Positions 42,843-50,394 of a DNA stretch of 64,000 nucleotides are shown piece by piece. A program made the translations under genes and the position numbers. The notes beneath the pieces are model-generated. The model made no database searches. It saw only the letters and a list, made by a program, of their open reading frames with translations, and was not told where the DNA came from. Within the stretch, counting starts at the first letter, position 1; each line of letters starts with the position of its first letter. The DNA comes from Nonomuraea jabiensis (lineage in GTDB: Bacteria; Actinomycetota; Actinomycetes; Streptosporangiales; Streptosporangiaceae): NCBI RefSeq assembly GCF_014204795.1, contig NZ_JACHMB010000001.1, forward strand, positions 9,684,501 to 9,748,500, in the 5' to 3' direction.

Positions 42843-43170
42843 GGGCGTTAGCGCCCGGACGCGCCACCCCCGCCCCGGTTCATGCCCGCACGCCGGCGCT
42901 CAAGGCCGTGCGGCCCCTTGGGGCCGGCGAGGCTCCTTCGGGGTGCGTCGCGGGGAGCCGCCCGGGGCCGCTCCCCCGGGTTGGAGCTCCCGGGTGGGGG
43001 TTTCGGCTCGGGTGTCACGTACGGTGGCGCTCCCACCACAGGTGGATGTTTCGGGCAAATTAGGTCAATTAGGGCTGGTCAGGGCGGTTTTTTGTCCGGA
43101 ACTGTCACCAGCAGTCGGCGATCCGTGTCAGCATCGATGACATGTATGGGCCATATGGGACTGTCTTAAA
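42843..43170. other. Highly structured non-coding region right of dif
   Basis: No gene. Several stable stems follow one another: GGGCG/CGCCC at 42843-42856, CGGCCCC/GGGGCCG near 42911-42926, a GGCTCC/GGAGCC stem around 42930-42958, and two CCCGGG blocks about 42975-42995. A polar motif CTCCCCC lies at 42971. An AT-richer stretch with a T6 run follows near 43090. The structure could belong to a non-coding RNA or a terminus-associated repeat. Confidence 0.45.
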
Positions 43171-43260
43171 TGCGTGGGGCCGGAGGGACCGCCCCTCCCG
43201 CTGAGCGGTCTCTCGCCCCTTGAAGTCCGTGTCGTCCCCTTGCTGGAAAGAAGTCCCCCG

Positions 43261-44964
43261 TTGCGTATCTTGCTGCTGTGCTCCTCGTTCAACGGCCTGA
43301 CCCAGCGTTGCTGGCTGGAGTTGCGCCGGGCCGGTCATGACGTCGGTGTCGAGCTGGCCGTGTCGGAGCAGGCGATGGTGGAGGCGGCCGAGCTGGCCAA
43401 GCCGGATCTGGTGATCTGCCCGTTCTTGAAGGAGCGGGTGCCTGAGCGGCTGTGGCAGGCGCATCGTACGGTGATCATTCACCCGGGTCCTCCTGGGGAC
43501 CGTGGGCCGTCGTCGCTGGACTGGGCGATCTTGGAGGCCGAGCCCGAGTGGGGGGTGACGGCGTTGCAGGCGGTGGAGGAGATGGACGCGGGTCCGATCT
43601 GGGGTTTCCGGACGTTCGCGATGCCGTCGGAGGCGCCGCGTAAGTCGGCGTTGTACAACGGGCCGGTGGCGGATGCGGCGGTGGAGCTGGTGGCGGAGGT
43701 GGCTGCCAAGGCGGCGGATCCGTCGTTCGTGCCGGTGCCGTTGGATTACCGTTCGCCGGAGGTGCGGGGGCGGTTGCGGCGGGCGATGCGGCACTCTGAT
43801 CGGGAGTTTTCCTGGGAGGAGTCGACGGAGGAGATCGTTCGGCGGGTGCGGGCGGCTGATGGGTCGCCTGGTGGTCGGTCGGTGTTGTGTGATGTGCCGG
43901 TGCGGGTGTTCGACGTGTATCGGGGGCCGGAGCTGGGTGGGCGGCCGGGTGAGGTGGCGGCGCGGCGTGAGGGTGCGGTGCTGGTGAACACCGGTGATGG
44001 TTCGGTGTGGGTGGGGCATGTGCGGTTGGAGCAGGAGGGGGCGGTGAAGCTTCCGGCGGGGTTGGCGTTGGGTGATCGGGTGGCGTCGGCGCCGGAGCGT
44101 TCGGGGTACAGCGAGATCACGTATGACCGTAGTGATGGTGTGGGGGTGGTGAGTTTCGACTTCTACAACGGGGCGATGTCGTCGGATCAGTGCCGGAGGT
44201 TGGCGTCGGCGTTGCGGTATGCGGTGGCGCAGGACACGAGGGTGCTGGTGGTGCGGGGTGGGGAGACGTTCTCCAACGGTATTCATCTGAATGTGATCGA
44301 GGCGTCGCGTCATCCGGAGTTGGAGGCGTGGGCGAACATCAATGCGATCAACGCGGTGTGCCGGGAGATCGTGGGGTGTACGAGTCAGCTGGTGGTGACG
44401 TCGATCGGGGGGAACGCGGGCGCGGGTGGGGTGATGATGGGTCTGGGGGCGGACCGGGTGATCATCCGGGAGTCGGTGGTGTTGAATCCGCATTACCGGA
44501 CGATGGGGTTGTTCGGGAGTGAGTACTGGACGTATGTGTTGCCGCGGCGGGTGGGGGCGGAGACGGCGCGGCGGTTGACGCGGCAGGCGTTGCCGGTGGG
44601 GGCTGCGGAGGCGGTGGAGTTGGGGTTGGCGGATCGGATGCTGGCGGGTTCGCGGTTGGACTTCGAGCGGCGGGTGCTGGAGTACGCGGAGCGGTTGGCG
44701 GTGGATCCGGGTTATGATCGGCTGCTTGCCGGTCGGCGGCAGGCTCGGGAGGTGGATGAGCGGCGTAGGCCGTTGGACGCGTACCGGGCTGAGGAGCTGG
44801 CGGAGATGAGCCGGGACATGTTCGATGATCGGCATGAGTTCCGGGCGGCGCGGCGGGCGTTCGTGCACAAGGTGCGGGCTGAGGTGACTCCGGAGCATTT
44901 GGTGCGTCTTGGTGGGTTGTCCGGCGCGTCGGGGGCTGCTGGGGCTGGGGCATCTCATATGTGA
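43261..44964 (+). CDS. HypX/HoxX-like hydrogenase maturation protein
   Basis: 567 aa. The N-terminal half is a formyltransferase-like domain (LRILLLCSSFNGLTQRCW, then HPGPPGDRGPSSLDWAI) and the C-terminal half an enoyl-CoA-hydratase-like domain (SGETFSNGIHLNVIEASR-type pattern and IGGNAGAGGVMMGLGAD). This fusion is HypX/HoxX, which in aerobes makes the CO ligand for NiFe hydrogenase from a formyl group. No hydrogenase gene is in the window. TTG at 43261 with GGAAAG upstream. The gene is strongly G-rich on the coding strand. Confidence 0.85.
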   Translation: MRILLLCSSFNGLTQRCWLELRRAGHDVGVELAVSEQAMVEAAELAKPDLVICPFLKERVPERLWQAHRTVIIHPGPPGDRGPSSLDWAILEAEPEWGVTALQAVEEMDAGPIWGFRTFAMPSEAPRKSALYNGPVADAAVELVAEVAAKAADPSFVPVPLDYRSPEVRGRLRRAMRHSDREFSWEESTEEIVRRVRAADGSPGGRSVLCDVPVRVFDVYRGPELGGRPGEVAARREGAVLVNTGDGSVWVGHVRLEQEGAVKLPAGLALGDRVASAPERSGYSEITYDRSDGVGVVSFDFYNGAMSSDQCRRLASALRYAVAQDTRVLVVRGGETFSNGIHLNVIEASRHPELEAWANINAINAVCREIVGCTSQLVVTSIGGNAGAGGVMMGLGADRVIIRESVVLNPHYRTMGLFGSEYWTYVLPRRVGAETARRLTRQALPVGAAEAVELGLADRMLAGSRLDFERRVLEYAERLAVDPGYDRLLAGRRQAREVDERRRPLDAYRAEELAEMSRDMFDDRHEFRAARRAFVHKVRAEVTPEHLVRLGGLSGASGAAGAGASHM

Positions 44965-44967
44965 GAT
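44952..44967. promoter_or_regulatory. Palindromic operator before the HTH-MurA gene
   Basis: ATCTCA-TATG-TGAGAT is a perfect 6-bp dyad that overlaps the hypX stop codon and ends 14 bp before the GTG at 44981. A TATGGT box (44967-44972) suggests a leaderless promoter there. Because the downstream protein has its own helix-turn-helix, autoregulation is plausible. Confidence 0.5.
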
Positions 44968-44980
44968 ATGGTCTCGTGTT

Positions 44981-46510
44981 GTGTCAGATGATTACCTTGT
45001 ACGGATCGGCCGGTTGATCCGGGATGCGCGTCAGCATCGTGGTTGGACGCAGCTGCAGCTGGCGGATGCTCTGGCGACGTCGCAGAGTGCGGTCAACCGG
45101 ATCGAGCGCGGCAACCAGAACATCAGTCTTGAGATGATCGCCCGGATCGGTGAGGCGCTCGACAGTGAGATCGTCTCGCTGGGGTATGCGGGGCCGATGC
45201 ATCTGCGGGTGGTGGGTGGCCGCCGGCTGTCGGGCAGCATCGATGTCAAGACGTCGAAGAACGCGTGCGTGGCGTTGTTGTGCGCGTCGTTGCTGAACTC
45301 GGGGCGGACGATTCTGCGCAAGGTGGCGCGGATCGAGGAGGTCTACCGGATCCTGGAGGTGCTGGCCTCGATCGGGGTGCGGGCCCGGTGGATCAACGAG
45401 GGCAGCGATCTGGAGATCGTTCCTCCGGCTCGGCTGGAGCTGGAGGCGATGGACACGGAGGCGGCGCGCCGTACCAGGAGCGTGATCATGTTCCTGGGGC
45501 CGTTGATGCACCGTACGGAGCAGTTCCAGATCCCCTATGCGGGGGGTTGTGATCTGGGGACGCGTACGGTGCAGCCGCACATGTCGGCGCTGAAGCATTT
45601 CGGGCTGGACATCACGGCGACGGGCGGGTTCTATCACGCGCGGGTGGATCGGGGGGCGGCGCCGTCGCGGCCGATCGTGTTGACCGAGCGGGGTGACACG
45701 GTGACGGAGAACGCGCTGCTGGCGGCGGCGCGGCATGACGGGGTGACGGTGATCCGTAACGCCTCCTCCAACTACATGGTGCAGGATCTGTGCTTCTTCC
45801 TGGAGCAGCTCGGGGTGCGGGTGGAGGGGGTGGGGACGACGACGTTGACGGTGCATGGCCTGCCGGACATCGAGCGGGATGTCGACTACTCCCCCTCTGA
45901 GGATCCGGTGGAGGCGATGAGTCTGCTGGCGGCGGCGGTGGTGACGTCGTCGGAGCTGACGATCTGCCGGGTGCCGGTGGAGTTCCTGGAGATCGAGCTG
46001 GCGGTGCTCGAGGAGATGGGCCTCGATTGTGATCGGGGGCGGGAGTATGCGGCGGCCAATGGTCGTACGCGGTTGGTGGATCTGACGGTGCGGCCGTCGA
46101 AGCTGGTCTCCCCCATCGACAAGATCCATCCGATGCCGTTCCCGGGGCTGAACATCGACAATGTGCCGTTCTTCGCGGCGATCGCGGCGTCGGCGCAGGG
46201 GTCGACGTTGATCCATGACTGGGTCTACGACAATCGGGCGATCTATCTGACGGAGCTGACGCGGCTGGGGGCGTCGGTGAAGTTGCTGGATCCGCATCGG
46301 GTGCTGGTGGAGGGTCCGACGCGGTGGCGCAGCGCGGAGATGATGTGCCCGCCGGCGTTGCGGCCGGCGGTGGTGGTGCTGCTGGCGATGATGGCGGCGG
46401 AGGGCACGTCGGTGTTGCGGAACGTGTACGTGATCAATCGTGGGTATGAGGATCTGGCGGAGCGGCTGAACGCTCTGGGTGCGCGGATCGAGACCTTCCG
46501 CGACATCTAG
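44981..46510 (+). CDS. Helix-turn-helix/UDP-GlcNAc 1-carboxyvinyltransferase (MurA-like) fusion
   Basis: 509 aa. Residues 1-60 form an XRE-type HTH (GRLIRDARQHRGWTQLQLAD, then TSQSAVNRIERGNQ). From residue 70 the protein is an EPSP-synthase-like MurA: LSGSIDVKTSKNACVALLCA (the KN-containing start), FLGPLMHRT, a later PYAGGCDLGTRTVQPHMSAL. The normal MurA active-site Cys loop is replaced by a GGCDLGTRTVQPH-type segment with a Cys at that place. It may add enolpyruvate to UDP-GlcNAc under its own control. It starts 17 bp after hypX. Confidence 0.8.
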   Translation: MSDDYLVRIGRLIRDARQHRGWTQLQLADALATSQSAVNRIERGNQNISLEMIARIGEALDSEIVSLGYAGPMHLRVVGGRRLSGSIDVKTSKNACVALLCASLLNSGRTILRKVARIEEVYRILEVLASIGVRARWINEGSDLEIVPPARLELEAMDTEAARRTRSVIMFLGPLMHRTEQFQIPYAGGCDLGTRTVQPHMSALKHFGLDITATGGFYHARVDRGAAPSRPIVLTERGDTVTENALLAAARHDGVTVIRNASSNYMVQDLCFFLEQLGVRVEGVGTTTLTVHGLPDIERDVDYSPSEDPVEAMSLLAAAVVTSSELTICRVPVEFLEIELAVLEEMGLDCDRGREYAAANGRTRLVDLTVRPSKLVSPIDKIHPMPFPGLNIDNVPFFAAIAASAQGSTLIHDWVYDNRAIYLTELTRLGASVKLLDPHRVLVEGPTRWRSAEMMCPPALRPAVVVLLAMMAAEGTSVLRNVYVINRGYEDLAERLNALGARIETFRDI

Positions 46511-46628
46511 GGCCTCGGCCCTGGGCGGGCGCCTGTGTCGGGCGCCTGCCTTGGGGGCGGGTGTTTCTGTCGGTGTCGGCCGCTACCGTCGTGCTTGGTT
46601 CGTCGTGGCGCGAGGGAAGGGGTGGCCG

Positions 46629-47633
46629 GTGCGGCCTGCGGAGCTCGAGCGGTTGACGGTGGCGGAGGCGGCTGACCGCTATGTGGAGCTGGTGCGGGCG
46701 CGGACGGTGACGGGGGCGTTGTCGTCGTCGACAGCCGAGGTGTATGCGCGGGATGTGGCGACGTTGGTGGAGCTGGCCGGCGCGGATGTGGTGCTGGACG
46801 ATCTGACGGGCGCGGATGTGGATGCGCTGCTGCTGGCGTTCGCCCGCCGGCCGGATGGGCGGCTGCGCACGCCGAGTGGGGGGCAGTCGCCGTCGTCTCA
46901 GGCGCGGTTTCGGCGCTCGATCTCGGCGTTGTTCAAGCATGCGACGCTGGCGGGGTGGGTGCAGATCAATCCGATGACGGCTTCGACGGTGACGTCGAAG
47001 GAGCGTGGGGGGTTGCGGCCGCAGCGGCGGGCGTTGACGCGGGAGCAGGCGCAGGGGTTGATCGGGGCGGCGCGGACGTTGGGGGATGTTCCCGCGCCGG
47101 AGGGCAAGCGGCGGGATCAGCGTACGGAGTTGCGTGATGCGGTGATCGTGCTGTTGCTGGCGACGGTGGGGCCGCGGGTGTCGGAGTTGGTGCGGGCGAA
47201 TGTGGAGGATTTCTTCACCAACGACGGGGTGCGGTATTGGCGGATCTTCGGCAAGGGCGGGCGGACGCGGGATGTGCCGTTGCCGGATGATGTGGCGGGG
47301 GTGTTGCAGGAGTATCTGGCGCGGGGGCGGCCGGCGGTGGCGGAGAAGGCGTTGCTGCTGTCGTGGCGGGGGCGGCGGCTGGCGCGGGGGGATGTGCAGG
47401 CGGTGATCGATCGGGTGCAGCGGCGGGTGGATCCGGATCAGCGGCGTTCGGTGACGCCGCACGGGTTGCGGCATACGACGGCGACGCATCTGCTGGCCGA
47501 TGCGGTGGACATGGATGCGGTGCGGCGGGTGCTGGGGCACAGTGATCTGGCGACGCTGGGGCGGTATCGGGATGAGCTGCCGGGTGAGCTGGAGGTGGCG
47601 ATGCGGGCTCATCCGTTGTTGCGCGGCCGGTGA
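46629..47633 (+). CDS. Xer-type tyrosine recombinase
   Basis: 334 aa with the complete catalytic set: Arg in TVGPRVSELVRA, Lys in FGKGGRTRDV, H-x-x-R in TPHGLRHTTATHL, His in LGHSDLATLGRY, and the Tyr nucleophile in the same stretch. The N-terminal SAM-like core-binding domain covers about residues 8-110. The layout and length fit XerC/XerD. Start GTG 46629 with GGAAGGGG. It is 4.2 kb from the dif-like site, an obvious candidate to act on it. Confidence 0.85.
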   Translation: MRPAELERLTVAEAADRYVELVRARTVTGALSSSTAEVYARDVATLVELAGADVVLDDLTGADVDALLLAFARRPDGRLRTPSGGQSPSSQARFRRSISALFKHATLAGWVQINPMTASTVTSKERGGLRPQRRALTREQAQGLIGAARTLGDVPAPEGKRRDQRTELRDAVIVLLLATVGPRVSELVRANVEDFFTNDGVRYWRIFGKGGRTRDVPLPDDVAGVLQEYLARGRPAVAEKALLLSWRGRRLARGDVQAVIDRVQRRVDPDQRRSVTPHGLRHTTATHLLADAVDMDAVRRVLGHSDLATLGRYRDELPGELEVAMRAHPLLRGR

Positions 47634-47686
47634 GGTTTCCGGGGTGGCGCTCCCCCGGTTCCGGGTGATCCCCGGGGGTTGATAAC

Positions 47687-47698
47687 AATACCGGTATT
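47687..47698. promoter_or_regulatory. Palindromic operator for the small XRE protein
   Basis: AATACCGGTATT is a perfect 12-bp palindrome 27 bp before the ATG of the XRE gene, overlapped by TTGATA (47679-47684) and TATTCG (47701-47706). Likely autoregulatory. Confidence 0.55.
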
Positions 47699-47725
47699 TG
47701 TATTCGTGGGTGTAGAGTGGGTGTC

Positions 47726-47977
47726 ATGGTACGACCACCGCTGACCCTCGAGGAGCGGCTGCGTGGCGAGCAGCTCGGCTTGGTGCTGCGCCAGGCCCGT
47801 GGCGAGCGCAGCATCGTCGAGGTCGCCGCTGCGGCGGGGATGTCGGCCGAGACCCTTCGCAAGATCGAGACCGGCCGGATCGCGACGCCGGCGTTCTTCA
47901 CGATCGCCTCTCTGGCCGATGTGCTGGGTATCTCGCTCGACCACCTGGCCACGCGCTCCACTCCCGCCGCCACCTGA
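47726..47977 (+). CDS. Small XRE-family transcriptional regulator
   Basis: 83 aa, essentially one helix-turn-helix: LGLVLRQARGERSIVEVAAA, then GMSAETLRKIETGRIATPA and DVLGISLDHLA. There is no effector domain. The upstream palindrome suggests it controls its own gene. Confidence 0.85.
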   Translation: MVRPPLTLEERLRGEQLGLVLRQARGERSIVEVAAAAGMSAETLRKIETGRIATPAFFTIASLADVLGISLDHLATRSTPAAT

Positions 47978-48081
47978 CCTGCCACCTGACCTGCCACCTG
48001 ACCTGCCGGCCGGCCGGGTGCTCTCCCCCGCCGTGTCCGCGGCGGTAACCGCTGGGGTGCGGGTGACCGATCGGATGCGGT

Positions 48082-48102
48082 TTGACTCTGACGCAGGGTC
48101 AA
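48082..48102 (+). promoter_or_regulatory. MerR-type operator-promoter of the ABC exporter operon
   Basis: TTGACTC (48082-48088) and GGGTCAA (48096-48102) form a dyad with one mismatch; TTGACT is a good -35 box. MerR proteins bind such dyads between -35 and -10. The MerR gene is the third gene of the operon. The -10 box is not clear. Confidence 0.5.
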
Positions 48103-48111
48103 TCTCTCACC

Positions 48112-48668
48112 ATGGTCGCCGTGACCACGAAAACCAGTGCGATCGAGGTGGCCGGGCTGCGCAAGGCGTACGGCGACCTGGAAGTGATCGCCGGAGTCGA
48201 CCTGAGCGTTCCCGCGGGCACCGTCTACGCCCTGCTCGGCCCCAACGGGGCCGGCAAGACGACCCCGGTGCGGATCTTGTCCACGTTGCTGCCCGCCGAT
48301 GGCGGGCGGGCCCGGGTGGCCGGGTACGACGTGCGCCGCGAGGCCGAGCGGGTGCGCGCCTCGATCGGGGTGAGCGGGCAGTTCTCGGCCGTGGACGAGT
48401 TGCTGACCGGGCGGGAGAACCTGCGGCTGATGGCCGACCTGGGCCACCTCGGGCGGCGGCGTGCCGAGGGTGTGGTGGGGCGGCTGCTGGAGCGCTTCGA
48501 TCTGGTGGGTGCCGCTGAGCCGTGCGGACGCCGGATCTGGATGAGGTGTTCCTGGCTCTCACCGGCCGCCCCGCCACTGGGTCCGCTGCTGGGTCCGCTG
48601 CTGGGTCCGCTGCTGGGTCCGCTGCCGGGTCCGCTGCCGGGTCGGCCGCTGAGGGGGTGCCGGCATGA
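48112..48668 (+). pseudogene. DrrA-type ABC ATPase with a deleted core
   Basis: The first 140 codons are a normal DrrA-like ATPase: IEVAGLRKAYGDLEVIAGVD, Walker A LLGPNGAGKTTPV, Q-loop region SGQFSAVDELLTGRENL. After LVGAAEP the frame shifts, and in another frame the C-terminal TPDLDEVFLALTGRPAT follows directly. The signature motif, Walker B and H-loop (roughly 150 residues) are missing, so ATP hydrolysis is impossible. The 3' end holds a run of five or more GGGTCCGCTGCT/C units, giving (GSAA)n. Confidence 0.75.
48571..48644 (+). repeat. 12-bp tandem repeat in the ATPase 3' end
   Basis: GGGTCCGCTGCT or GGGTCCGCTGCC is repeated about six times in a row, encoding Gly-Ser-Ala-Ala units. Slippage at this repeat may have accompanied the deletion upstream. 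Confidence 0.7.
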
Positions 48669-49459
48669 GCGGCCTGTCCTACGCCGTGCGTGACTCGGCG
48701 ACCATGCTGCGGCGCAATCTGTGGCGTATGGCGCGCTATCCGTCGATGACGGTGATGCTGGTCGGCCAGCCGCTGCTGTTCCTGCTGCTGTTCGTCTACG
48801 TGTTCGGCGCCACCATGGGTGCGGGCCTGCCGGCAGCTGTGGCGGGGGGTCGCGGCGGTTATCTGACGTTCATCACTCCGGGGATCTTGATGATGACGGT
48901 GGCGAGCGTGTCCATCGGCACGGCGGTCCTGGTCGCCACCGACATGACGAACGGGATCATCGACCGGTTCCGGACGATGGCCATCGCCAAGGTGTCGGTG
49001 CTCACCGGTCACGTGCTGGGTGCGATGATCCAGAGCGCGTTCGCGCTCGTGGTGGTCATGGGGGTGGCGTTCCTGATCGGTCTGGACAGCGGCGCCTCGG
49101 TGATGCAGTGGGCGGGGCTGGCCGCTCTGCTGGTGCTGGTGTCGCTGGCGATGACGTGGTTCGCCGTGGCGCTGGGGCTGGCCAGTCCGGACCCGGAGAC
49201 GGCGAGCAACCTGCCGATGATCTTCGTGTTGCTGCCGTTCGTGGGCAGCGGGTTCGTGCCGGTCGCGTCGATGCCGGCGGGGTTGCGGTGGTTCGCCGAG
49301 TACCAGCCGTTCACGCCGATCATGGATGCTTTGCGTGGTCTGCTGGCCGGGGCTCCGGCGGGTTCGGACGTGCTGTGGGCCGTGGGCTGGTGTGTGCTGA
49401 TCGCCTCGGCCGGCTATGGGTGGTCGCGGCGCCTCTACCGGGTGCGCGCGGCGCGTTAG
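48665..49459 (+). CDS. DrrB-type ABC-2 transporter permease
   Basis: 264 aa, about six membrane segments (MTVMLVGQPLLFLLLFVYVF; LMMTVASVSIGTAVLVA; FALVVVMGVAFLIGL; LAALLVLVSLAMTWFAVAL; LPFVGSGFVPVASMPAGL). The C-terminal GLRWFAEYQPFTPIMDALRG is the ABC-2 signature. It is coupled (ATGA) to a broken ATPase gene, so it would need another ATPase to function. Confidence 0.9.
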   Translation: MSGLSYAVRDSATMLRRNLWRMARYPSMTVMLVGQPLLFLLLFVYVFGATMGAGLPAAVAGGRGGYLTFITPGILMMTVASVSIGTAVLVATDMTNGIIDRFRTMAIAKVSVLTGHVLGAMIQSAFALVVVMGVAFLIGLDSGASVMQWAGLAALLVLVSLAMTWFAVALGLASPDPETASNLPMIFVLLPFVGSGFVPVASMPAGLRWFAEYQPFTPIMDALRGLLAGAPAGSDVLWAVGWCVLIASAGYGWSRRLYRVRAAR

Positions 49460-49471
49460 GAGACTGGTGTG

Positions 49472-50269
49472 ATGCTGACCATCGGGGAGCTGGCGTCGTA
49501 TGCCGGGGTGACGGTGCGCGCGGTGCGGCACTATCACGCCAAGGGGCTGCTGCCGGAGCCGGAGCGCGACCACTGTGGCTATCGCCGCTACGACGCCGGC
49601 GCGGTGGTCGAGCTGATCAGGATCCGGACGCTGACCGGGGCGGGGGTGCCGCTGGCGCGGGTGCGGGAGCTGCTGCGGGCCGATGAGGAGGAGTTCGCCG
49701 CGGCGGTCGCGGACATCGACCGGCGGCTGCGGGCGGAGATCCGGGAGCGGCAGCGCCTGCGGGAGCGGATCGCCCGGCTGGCCGCCGGGGACCAGCTGGT
49801 GCTGCCGCCGGAGGTGGTGGAGTTTCTGGACCGGCTGCGGGCGCTCGGGGTGGACGAGCGGATCGTGGGGGTCGAGCGTGACGGCTGGATCCCGCTGGCG
49901 GCGCACTCCCCCGAGCGGGTGGCGGAGTGGGTGGCGCGCAAGCGGGAGCAGCTCGCCGACCCGCAGCTCGTGGACTTCTATCTCACCCTGGGCCGGGCTC
50001 TGGACTGGGGCGCCGAGGATCCGCGGCTGGTCGAGCTGGCCGACGGTCTGGCCGACTACATCACGCGGATGGCCGAGGAGAGGGGCGAGGACTACGTGGA
50101 CGTGGCGGGGGTCGAGCCGCCGTTCGCGCGGTTGATGGACGATCTGGCGTTCGGCTCGGCGCCGCCGGCGCGCCGGCTGATCGAGCTGCTGAAGGAGCGC
50201 GGGTGGACGGGCTGGACCCGGCTCGAGCGCGTGGACCCGCGGCCGGGAGCGGTGCGGCGTCCGCGGTGA
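49472..50269 (+). CDS. MerR-family regulator
   Basis: 265 aa. The winged HTH is canonical: MLTIGELASYAGVTVRAVRH then YHAKGLLPEPERD and GYRRYDAGAV. The rest is a TipAS-like or coiled-coil effector part (residues 80-265). GTG at 49469 and ATG at 49472 are both possible; the RBS is TAGGAG. It follows the permease closely and probably activates this operon from the dyad at 48082. Confidence 0.85.
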   Translation: MLTIGELASYAGVTVRAVRHYHAKGLLPEPERDHCGYRRYDAGAVVELIRIRTLTGAGVPLARVRELLRADEEEFAAAVADIDRRLRAEIRERQRLRERIARLAAGDQLVLPPEVVEFLDRLRALGVDERIVGVERDGWIPLAAHSPERVAEWVARKREQLADPQLVDFYLTLGRALDWGAEDPRLVELADGLADYITRMAEERGEDYVDVAGVEPPFARLMDDLAFGSAPPARRLIELLKERGWTGWTRLERVDPRPGAVRRPR

Positions 50270-50394
50270 CGGCGGGCGGGCGGGATCCTGCGAGCCGGCC
50301 AGCCGGGTGGATTGTCGGAGCCGGTGGTTAGGGTCCGCGTCATGATCGCTTGTTTGTGGCGGGCCCGCGGCGGCCGGTGGGACGAGGTGCCCGC

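Noticed and set aside
42400..43200. Replication origin, suggested by the C-rich to G-rich switch
   Set aside because: No dnaA or DnaA-box cluster is present, while a dif site and inward-pointing polar heptamers are, so a terminus is the better reading.
43105..44958. A 617-codon minus-strand reading frame
   Set aside because: Antisense of the HypX-like gene; Arg/His/Pro-rich composition is not that of a protein.
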